Assembly: GCA_946184715.1 (NCBI GenBank)
Contig: CAMHGU010000040.1
Coordinates: 1-12,744 of the forward strand
DNA: 12,744 bases
Origin: an uncultured bacterium
GTDB taxonomy: Bacteria; Bacteroidota; Bacteroidia; Bacteroidales; Muribaculaceae
Direction of reading: 5' to 3'
Within the stretch, counting starts at the first letter, position 1; every line of letters starts with the position of its first letter. Below the pieces are notes generated by a model. That model worked only from the letters and a program-made list of their open reading frames with translations. It made no database searches and was not told where the DNA came from. A program made the translations under genes and the position numbers. Of this stretch, positions 6,865 to 12,744 are shown in pieces.

Positions 6865-7512
6865 ATGACAATGAAGAAAATTCTTACACTTGTAGCGGTG
6901 GTTCTTCTCACCGTAACCTCAGCATCGGCAGAGCTGAAATTCGGTCCGCGCATCGGTCTGGCCGTTAACAACCTGAAATTCAACAGCGACATTGCCTCCA
7001 CAAGCAATCGCGCCGGTTTCACCGCCGGTGTGCAGCTCGAGTATATGTTGCCCATCACCAACCTCGGCATCGACGCATCGCTGATGTTCGTTCGCCGCAG
7101 CAACGACATCGTCGCTACCGGAACAGCTATAATCGACGAAGGAGGCGTAGAGCAAGAGGAACCCATAGTAATCACCGAGAAGAAGGGTCGCAACTACATT
7201 GAAATCCCTGTCAACGTGAAGTACAAGATTGGCATTCCCGCCGTGGGCAAATTCTTCGCGCCCTATATCTTCACGGGTCCGAGCTTCGCCTTCAACCTCA
7301 ACAAGAAAGACGCTACTGAGGCGTTCACCAACAAGACCTTCGACGTGGCTTGGAACTTCGGTCTCGGCATCGAGCTGTTCACCCACCTGCAGGTTAGCGC
7401 CAGCTACGGCCTCGGTCTGAGCAAGTCGATTACCAAGGCAGCCGGCATCGGTGGCGCCGAAGTTTACGGTAAGGACCGCTTCTGGACTATCACAGCAGCC
7501 TATCTGTTCTGA
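6865..7512 (+). CDS. Outer-membrane beta-barrel protein (PF13568/PorT-like)
   Basis: A 215-residue exported protein. The signal peptide (MTMKK, hydrophobic core, likely cut after SASA near residue 22) leads into ELKFGPRIGLAVNNL, a first beta strand typical of PF13568 barrels. Strand segments such as YIEIPVNVKYKIGI and FAPYIFTGPSFAFNL follow, and the protein ends in Phe (AAYLF), the usual BAM recognition signature. A charged loop around 95-107 may face outward. The role is unknown. It resembles the barrel at 4616-5239 in size and layout but not closely in sequence, so a recent duplication is unlikely. The ATG at 6871 (MKKIL) is an equally possible start. It is a single-gene unit with a perfect promoter and a strong terminator. 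Confidence 0.87.
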   Translation: MTMKKILTLVAVVLLTVTSASAELKFGPRIGLAVNNLKFNSDIASTSNRAGFTAGVQLEYMLPITNLGIDASLMFVRRSNDIVATGTAIIDEGGVEQEEPIVITEKKGRNYIEIPVNVKYKIGIPAVGKFFAPYIFTGPSFAFNLNKKDATEAFTNKTFDVAWNFGLGIELFTHLQVSASYGLGLSKSITKAAGIGGAEVYGKDRFWTITAAYLF

Positions 7513-7539
7513 TAAGGCCACGATAGCCTAAAAGGATTT

Positions 7540-7579
7540 ACGGCACTGTCGCTCGCAGAGCGGCGGTGCCGTTCTCTTT
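7540..7579 (+). terminator. Intrinsic terminator after the barrel gene, possibly bidirectional
   Basis: A continuous 15-bp stem (7540-7554 with 7558-7572), including two G-T wobbles at 7547 and 7549, has a GCA loop and is followed by TCTCTTT (7573-7579). On the minus strand the 3' side reads into AAATCCTTTT, so it may also stop priA transcription coming from the right. The rest of the gap to priA (7580-7703) shows nothing I can name. Confidence 0.85.
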
Positions 7580-7703
7580 GCAGGGTGGGGCAATCGCTTT
7601 GCTCCGCCTTGCTGTGGAATCTCTACTGACTTGTAGGACTAATGGACTTGGTTGCGCAGCGGCACAGGTGGGCTTATCGTGCAGGATACTCGGCGGAAGC
7701 GGC

Positions 7704-10172
7704 TTAGGCTGGATCTACGTCGTAGTAGAGGATTGTGGACTTGGCACGGCTGTCGAGCTGCAGCAGCTGCTCGTAGCATTGGCGCAGGATATTCTTTACC
7801 TTGCGCATCGAGGCGGCGTTTTCCATCTTGAGGACAATCTGGCGGATGTGGAGCTGCTGTATCCGCGCCACGAGCGGGGCCTCGGGTCCCATAACCCGCT
7901 GGCCGAACACCTGGTGGAGCAGATTGCTGTAGCGCACCGACACCTCGGTCACGGCCGTGTCGTCGCGGTGCTTGAGGTAGATGTTGATGATTTTGGTGAA
8001 CGGCGGGTAGCCGTAGCGGCGGCGCTCGTCGAGCTCGGCATCGAAGTAGGCCCGATAGTCGTGGCGCTTGACGAAGTCGAATACCGGGTGGGTGGGCGAT
8101 GAGGTTTGTATTACCACCCGTCCCTGCTTCCCTTTGCGTCCGGCGCGTCCGGCCACCTGCTCCAGCTGGTTGAAGGAGCGCTCCACGGCGCGGAAGTCGG
8201 GGAAGTGGAGCAGCGTGTCGGCGTTGAGCACCCCCACAATCTGCACGCCGCCGAAGTCGAGCCCTTTGGTGACCATCTGCGTGCCTACGAGGATCTGCGC
8301 CTTGCCCGAGGAGAAGTCGTCGATGATGCGGTCGTAGCTGTTCTTATTGCGGGTGGTGTCGAGATCCATACGCAGCGTGGTGGCGTCGGGCAGCAGCGCT
8401 TCGATGTCGTCCTCGATGCGCTCGGTGCCGTAGCCCACGATGCGGAGCGAGGCCTGCCCGCAGGCCGGGCACAGCTTGGGCGGCATTATGGTGTGGCCGC
8501 AATAGTGGCAAGTGAGGGTGTCGGTATATTTGTGGTAGGTGAGCGACACGTCGCAGTTGGGGCACTTGGGAATCCAGCCGCATTGTGAGCACTCGATGCG
8601 CGGGGCGTAGCCGCGTCGGTTTTGGAAGAGGATAATCTGCTTGCCGTCGGCCAGGGCCTTGCGGCAGTAGGCGGTGAGCGTGTCGCTCATCAGGCCGTTC
8701 ATCTCTTTGCGCTTACGCGCCTCCTTGATGTCGATAATCTCCACTTCGGGCATCTCGATGCCTTCGAATCGCTCGGTGAGTTCCACAAGGCCATATTTGC
8801 CCGTGAGTGCGTTGTGAAAGCTCTCGATGCTCGGGGTGGCCGAGCCGAGGAGCGTCTTGGCGCCGTGCATTTGGGCGAGCATAATGCCCACGCTGCGAGC
8901 GTTGTAGCGCGGGGCGGGGTCGAACTGCTTGAAGCTCGAGTCGTGCTCTTCGTCGATGATTACCAGGCCGAGGTTGCCGAATGGCAGGAACACCGAAGAG
9001 CGCACGCCGAGCACCACCATCGGCTCGTCGCTTCGCAGCAGGCGCCGCCATATATCGACGCGCTCGTTGTCGCTGAATCGCGAGTGATATATAAGTAAGG
9101 TGTCGCCGAGCACCCGTTGCAGCCGTTGGGTGAGCTGTGTGGTGAGGGCAATCTCCGGCACGAGGTAGAGCACCTGCTTGCGGTGGCGGAGCATCTCCAC
9201 GATGAGGTTGATGTAGATCTCGGTCTTGCCGCTACCGGTGACACCACGCAGCAGCGTCACGGGCTTGGCCTTCATCGAGTCGTAGATTTCCCAGAGGGCG
9301 CGTTGCTGAATGTCGGTAAGCTTGGGCGGGTCGCTGACGAGGCGCGACGTGGCGGCGAAGCGGTTCATCTCTTTGCGATACACGCGCATTATCCCTTTCT
9401 GCTGGAGCGCGGTGAGGGTGGCCGCTGAGAGCGCGGTGCGCTCTATCAGCTCCTTCTTGGTCACCTCGAGCAGCTCGCCTTGGCGCAACCAATGCGACAG
9501 CTCTAAGAAGGTGAGCAGCATCTGCTCCTGCTTGCGCGCTATGCGCACCCGGTCGAAGTAGTCGTGGAGCGAGGCCTCGTCGGTGCGGTCGCAGCATAGG
9601 GTCACATAGGTCTCGGTCTTGGGGCGGTAGCTGTTGACCACGTTTTCCGACACGAAGATGGCATCGTCTTCGAGCAGCCGCATCACGATGGCCTCCACGC
9701 TGGCGAAGCCCGTGAGTCGCTGCAGCTCGCCCACCTTCATCCGGCCACGGGTGGCCAGGGTGTCGAGCGCTATGAGTTCGCGCTCGCGGAGCTTGGTCTC
9801 GGCGGTGACCTCATAGTCGGGGTTGGCCTGCACGTAGGTCTCACTCTCCACCTTCAAGCCTGCCGGCACCGCGGCCTTGAACACCTCGCCGGGGGTGCAG
9901 AGGTAGTACTCGGCAATCCACTGCCAGAGCTGCAGCTGAGGGCGCCGCACGATGGGGTAGGGGTCGAGAATGTCGAGCAGCTCTTTCACCTCGAAGTCGG
10001 ACGGCTTTGTGTCGTGAAACGCGACGACGATGCCCGTGTAGCACTTCTTGCGGCCGAATTGCACGAGTACGCGGCTGCCTATGCGCAGCTGCTCGCTCAT
10101 CGCCTCGGGTATGCGATAAGTGAAGCTTCCGTAGATGGGTAATGGCAGTAGTACTTCAGCGTAGCGCGACAT
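7704..10172 (-). CDS. priA: Primosomal protein N', replication-restart helicase
   Basis: DEAH-type 3'-5' DNA helicase that recognises stalled forks and reloads the replisome. At 822 residues it is somewhat longer than the ~730 of E. coli PriA, which is common in Bacteroidetes. It shows the N-terminal DNA-binding domain (LLPLPIYGSFTY at 8-19), Walker A GVTGSGKTE at 310-318, the DEEH box at 407-410, and motif III GSATPS at 443-448. All eight zinc-binding Cys are present (528, 531, 537, 540, 555, 558, 568, 571), as is motif VI QVAGRAGR at 672-679. All catalytic and metal-binding positions are intact. The ATG at 10172 is preferred over a GTG two codons upstream because it gives the usual N terminus. 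The gene is transcribed divergently from the S8 protease across an 83-bp gap. Confidence 0.96.
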   Translation of the reverse strand: MSRYAEVLLPLPIYGSFTYRIPEAMSEQLRIGSRVLVQFGRKKCYTGIVVAFHDTKPSDFEVKELLDILDPYPIVRRPQLQLWQWIAEYYLCTPGEVFKAAVPAGLKVESETYVQANPDYEVTAETKLRERELIALDTLATRGRMKVGELQRLTGFASVEAIVMRLLEDDAIFVSENVVNSYRPKTETYVTLCCDRTDEASLHDYFDRVRIARKQEQMLLTFLELSHWLRQGELLEVTKKELIERTALSAATLTALQQKGIMRVYRKEMNRFAATSRLVSDPPKLTDIQQRALWEIYDSMKAKPVTLLRGVTGSGKTEIYINLIVEMLRHRKQVLYLVPEIALTTQLTQRLQRVLGDTLLIYHSRFSDNERVDIWRRLLRSDEPMVVLGVRSSVFLPFGNLGLVIIDEEHDSSFKQFDPAPRYNARSVGIMLAQMHGAKTLLGSATPSIESFHNALTGKYGLVELTERFEGIEMPEVEIIDIKEARKRKEMNGLMSDTLTAYCRKALADGKQIILFQNRRGYAPRIECSQCGWIPKCPNCDVSLTYHKYTDTLTCHYCGHTIMPPKLCPACGQASLRIVGYGTERIEDDIEALLPDATTLRMDLDTTRNKNSYDRIIDDFSSGKAQILVGTQMVTKGLDFGGVQIVGVLNADTLLHFPDFRAVERSFNQLEQVAGRAGRKGKQGRVVIQTSSPTHPVFDFVKRHDYRAYFDAELDERRRYGYPPFTKIINIYLKHRDDTAVTEVSVRYSNLLHQVFGQRVMGPEAPLVARIQQLHIRQIVLKMENAASMRKVKNILRQCYEQLLQLDSRAKSTILYYDVDPA

Positions 10173-10188
10173 CGTCACTCATTATTTA

Positions 10189-10220
10189 GTTGCAAAATTA
10201 CGAAATAATCACTAATTTTG
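10189..10220 (+). promoter_or_regulatory. Promoter of the S8 protease gene
   Basis: GTTG (10189-10192), 20 bases, TAATTTTG (10213-10220): a perfect -7 box and three of four in the -33 box. The predicted transcript starts near 10226 with a leader of about 30 bases before the ATG at 10256. Confidence 0.65.
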
Positions 10221-10224
10221 CGGG
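10193..10224 (-). promoter_or_regulatory. Promoter of priA
   Basis: TAATTTTG on the minus strand (10200-10193) is a perfect -7 box; the -33 position 20 bases upstream reads CCCG, a poor match. It lies entirely inside the region used by the oppositely directed protease promoter. Confidence 0.5.
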
Positions 10225-10255
10225 CAAACTAACCATAAAGTACTAATTAACGTTT

Positions 10256-12505
10256 ATGAAAAAAACTTTTATCGCAGTGTTGATGGCAGTTGCCGCGATG
10301 GCAGCTTCAGCTCATCCCAAGTTTACCCCATCGACAGCCAGCTTCCTCGACGCAATGCAAGCCGACCCCGATGCACAGCGCACGGTTCTGCTTCGCAACA
10401 CGGCTCGTCCCTCCCACCACCGCCTCATTAAGAGCGTAGGCGGGGTGCAATATGTAGATATGTTTGTAGAGCTCAACGACGAAGCTGCCATAGCCGATAT
10501 AGAGCAGCTCGGCGGCTTCGTGGGCACTCGCCTCGGCAATCTGGCTACGGTGACTTTGCCCGTTGACCAGATCGAAAACCTCGCCGACTACGCGAGCATC
10601 AAGAAGATAAGCGTAGCCCGCCTGCTTCGCCTGAAGAACGACAAGGCCCGCGCCGCCATAGGTCAGGACAACATCCACGATGGCAAGGTGAGCAAGACGG
10701 TCTTCACCGGCAAGGGCGTAATCTACGGATTCTGCGACAGCGGTGTTGACTTCAAGCACCTCGCGTTCCAGGACGAGGACGGCAACCACCGCTTCGCCTA
10801 CGCCTATCTGCCCTCGGCCACCAGCGGCGGCTCGCAGCCCACAGGCACCGTTTACGACGAAGATGGCAATGTGGAAGAAGGCGGGCAGCTCCCCGGCCGC
10901 GAATACACCCGCGCGCAGGTGAATAATCTTACCTCTGATTATAAATATGAGTCGCACGGCTCCCACACCACAGGTATCGGCGCCGGCAGCTACAAGGATA
11001 ATGACTACTACGGTATGGCCCCCGATGCCGACATCATCGCGTGCGCCAGCGAAGACCTCAGCGACGTGACTATCGTCAACGGTGTGGCTTACGTATTCGA
11101 CAAGGCCGAAGAGCTCGGCCAGCCCGCAGTGGTCAACCTCTCGCTCGGCATCAACACCGGGCCGCACGACGGCACCGGCTATGTGGCATATTTCCTCAAC
11201 GAGCTGGCCAAGGAAGGCCGCCTCGTGGTGGTAGCCTCCGGTAATGAGGGCGATCTCGACCTGCACATCGGCAAGACTTTCACTTCCGACACCGATGAGC
11301 TCAAGTCGTTCTTCTGCCAAGACGACAGCTACACCAACCTCAAAAGCGCTTACACGGGCTACACCAACGACTTCGACGTGTGGGGCCGTAAAGAAGGCGT
11401 TCCTTTTACCGTGAAGCTCGTGATTTACGACCGCACCTCCAAAGAGATTGTTCAGACCCTCGGCGAGCTCGACCCCAGCGTTGACAACCAATTGGTAATC
11501 TCCAACAATACCTATCTGAACGGACGCATCACCCTCTACGGTAATGAGCAATTGGGCAAATACGAAGTGTACGGTGCCATAGGCGCCGACCTCCGCACCT
11601 CCACCCATCGCCTCGGCATTATCGTCACCAGCTCTAAGGGCAACACCGTAGATGTCTGGACCGATGCTTACGGCCTTGAGTTTGAGAACGACAGCCAGAC
11701 CGGTTGGGTTGACGGCACATCGAGTATGTCAATCAACGATTTCGCCATAGGTGACAGAGTAATCAGTGTAGGTGCCTATAACTCCCGCACCACAGCGCCC
11801 CGCGCCACCGGCGGTACCATCAACTACTCATATTACGGCACCGTGGGCCGCCTTGCCGACTTCTCGAGCTACGGTCCCGATGCCAACGGCGTGAATCGCC
11901 CCGACATCGTGGCTCCCGGTATGTTCCTCGTGTCGGCCCTCAACGGCTACGACACCAATTACGGCAATAGCGGCAGCTACCGCACCGACGTGGCAGTCAC
12001 CGTCAGTGAGAATAGCCACAATCACCGCTGGGGTGCTATGATGGGCACCTCAATGGCCTGCCCCGTGGTAGCCGGCGTGCTCGCCACCTGGCTTGAGCCG
12101 CTCCCCGACCTCTCGCCCGAAGAGGTGAAAGAGGCCTTTGCCAACACCGCCATCAAGGACGCCTACGTGAAAGACGCCACCAAGTGGGGCGACAACGGCA
12201 AGCTCAGCGCCGATGAGGGCCTCCGCTACCTGATGCGCAAGTCGTCGATTCCCGGCGCTGTCAATAGCAAGCGTGATATAATGATTCAGAGCCGTGGCCG
12301 CGGCGTGGTATCGGTGATGATCCCCGACCTCGCCGGCACTGCCACCGTGGAGGTGTACAACCTCGCCGGCAGCCGCGTGGCCTCTTTCGCCCGCACCGAT
12401 ATGTCGTTCGACCTCGACCTCGCCGATGCCCTCCAAGCCGGTATCTACGTGCTCCAGGTGAAGGCCGGCAACAAGCACGCTTCGCATCGCATAATAATAA
12501 AATAA
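10256..12505 (+). CDS. Secreted subtilisin-like (S8) protease with T9SS type A-like C-terminal tail
   Basis: A 749-residue exported serine endopeptidase. Signal peptide at 1-19 (MKK, hydrophobic core, ASA). A propeptide-like I9-type region lies at about 60-120. The S8 catalytic domain has Asp161 in CDSGVD, His234 in SHGSHTTG, the oxyanion Asn330 in ASGNEG and Ser599 in GTSMACP. Between Asn330 and Ser599 an insertion of about 150 residues (about 340-490) with repeated beta-strand character resembles the jelly-roll insert of CspA/CspB-like subtilases (inference). The last ~75 residues (VEVYNLAGSRV at 698-708, LQAGIYVLQV at 726-735, RIIIK at the end) match the pattern of Por secretion-system type A sorting domains. 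These are removed as proteins cross the outer membrane and are attached to the surface. Whether this strain has a type IX system cannot be told from the window. The triad is intact, so it should be active. Confidence 0.92.
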   Translation: MKKTFIAVLMAVAAMAASAHPKFTPSTASFLDAMQADPDAQRTVLLRNTARPSHHRLIKSVGGVQYVDMFVELNDEAAIADIEQLGGFVGTRLGNLATVTLPVDQIENLADYASIKKISVARLLRLKNDKARAAIGQDNIHDGKVSKTVFTGKGVIYGFCDSGVDFKHLAFQDEDGNHRFAYAYLPSATSGGSQPTGTVYDEDGNVEEGGQLPGREYTRAQVNNLTSDYKYESHGSHTTGIGAGSYKDNDYYGMAPDADIIACASEDLSDVTIVNGVAYVFDKAEELGQPAVVNLSLGINTGPHDGTGYVAYFLNELAKEGRLVVVASGNEGDLDLHIGKTFTSDTDELKSFFCQDDSYTNLKSAYTGYTNDFDVWGRKEGVPFTVKLVIYDRTSKEIVQTLGELDPSVDNQLVISNNTYLNGRITLYGNEQLGKYEVYGAIGADLRTSTHRLGIIVTSSKGNTVDVWTDAYGLEFENDSQTGWVDGTSSMSINDFAIGDRVISVGAYNSRTTAPRATGGTINYSYYGTVGRLADFSSYGPDANGVNRPDIVAPGMFLVSALNGYDTNYGNSGSYRTDVAVTVSENSHNHRWGAMMGTSMACPVVAGVLATWLEPLPDLSPEEVKEAFANTAIKDAYVKDATKWGDNGKLSADEGLRYLMRKSSIPGAVNSKRDIMIQSRGRGVVSVMIPDLAGTATVEVYNLAGSRVASFARTDMSFDLDLADALQAGIYVLQVKAGNKHASHRIIIK

Positions 12506-12533
12506 GAGTAGTATTTAGGTAAAACACTCTTAA

Positions 12534-12590
12534 GAGGCGGGCGGCTACCCCAAGCTGCTCGCCTCGCTATTTCGCGCAATGCGAGGCGAG
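12534..12590 (+). terminator. Two overlapping, mutually exclusive hairpins after the protease gene
   Basis: Hairpin A: 13-bp stem (12534-12546 with 12553-12565, two G-T wobbles, six-base loop). Hairpin B: perfect 10-bp stem (12558-12567 with 12581-12590, 13-base loop). The segment 12558-12565 is used by both, so only one can form. Neither is followed directly by a T tract. They probably mark the end of the protease transcript. Confidence 0.6.
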
Positions 12591-12593
12591 AAA

Positions 12594-12626
12594 TGTGCCG
12601 AGTGTGCGAATTTTTTGCTAACTTCG
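12594..12626 (+). promoter_or_regulatory. Candidate ruvA promoter
   Basis: TGTG (12594-12597), 21 bases, TAACTTCG (12619-12626): three of four in the -33 box and five of six fixed positions in the -7 box. The predicted leader is about 15 bases before the ATG at 12647. Confidence 0.45.
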
Positions 12627-12646
12627 CAAGCTAAAACGTTATAAGG

Positions 12647-12744
12647 ATGTACGACTATATCAAAGGAACGGTAGCCGAGCTCACCCCCACCTACGCGGTA
12701 ATCGACGCGGGCGGTCTCGGCTTTATGCTCAATATATCACTCAA
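12647..12744 (+). CDS. ruvA: Holliday junction branch migration protein RuvA, N-terminal fragment
   Basis: The first 32 codons of RuvA, cut off by the window edge. RuvA tetramers bind four-way DNA junctions and load the RuvB motor for branch migration. The N terminus MYDYIKGTVAELTPTYAVID, followed by GGLGF and LNIS, is the first part of the OB-fold domain I of RuvA as seen in Bacteroidetes. A purine-rich AAGG directly precedes the ATG, too close to act as a standard Shine-Dalgarno site. Confidence 0.93.
   Translation, partial: MYDYIKGTVAELTPTYAVIDAGGLGFMLNISL

Noticed and set aside
4616..7512. Either barrel protein as the true PorT of the type IX secretion system
   Set aside because: The fold family PF13568 is very large in Bacteroidetes. 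No other T9SS component is in the window and neither sequence has a feature specific to PorT that I can identify.
7566..8102. A 178-codon plus-strand frame at the 3' end of priA
   Set aside because: Most of it lies opposite conserved PriA C-terminal sequence, and its start falls in the terminator of the upstream barrel gene.
10307..11608. A 433-codon open frame on the minus strand across the protease gene
   Set aside because: It mirrors a gene with an intact catalytic triad and signal peptide; the antisense product has biased composition and no domain or signal.

Overview
This window looks like a chromosomal stretch from a GC-rich gut-type Bacteroidales bacterium, most likely a member of the Muribaculaceae. 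Three things support this: protein family content (Bacteroidetes-style LpxH, PF13568 outer-membrane barrels, a GH3/beta-lactamase fusion, a T9SS-type C-terminal tail); promoters of the Bacteroidetes sigma-ABfr form TTTG-N20-TAnnTTTG in front of most genes; and weak or absent Shine-Dalgarno sites. The family-level placement is inference; order Bacteroidales is much firmer.

Layout. (1) 77-3046, plus: a secreted GH3 (NagZ-like) glycosidase fused to a serine beta-lactamase-like domain, behind a perfect promoter. (2) 3201-4538, plus: gdhA, NADP-type hexameric glutamate dehydrogenase, closed by a strong hairpin shared with the convergent next gene. (3) 4616-5239, minus: small outer-membrane beta-barrel protein with its own promoter. 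(4) 5240-5628: a 389-bp gene-poor stretch with a 21-bp tandem duplication and a promoter-plus-terminator unit that could encode a small RNA of about 100 nt. (5) 6740-5629, minus: a two-gene unit, MIP18/DUF59 Fe-S assembly factor followed by lpxH (lipid A synthesis). (6) 6865-7512, plus, divergent from (5): a second PF13568 barrel protein, ended by a 15-bp stem terminator. (7) 10172-7704, minus: priA, replication-restart helicase. (8) 10256-12505, plus, divergent from priA: a secreted subtilisin-like (S8) protease with an inserted beta-sandwich domain and a T9SS type A-like C-terminal tail. (9) 12647-window end: the first 32 codons of ruvA.

The genes are mostly single-gene transcription units. 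Core functions (nitrogen assimilation, lipid A, Fe-S assembly, replication restart, recombination) alternate with exported cell-envelope proteins (two barrels, a peptidoglycan-type glycosidase fusion, a protease). I see no insertion sequence, prophage, CRISPR array, tRNA or rRNA, and no clear new multi-gene system. The most interesting unexplained signals are non-coding: the candidate small RNA or attenuator at 5384-5518, the mirror-image overlapping promoters between priA and the protease, and the mutually exclusive hairpins between the protease and ruvA.
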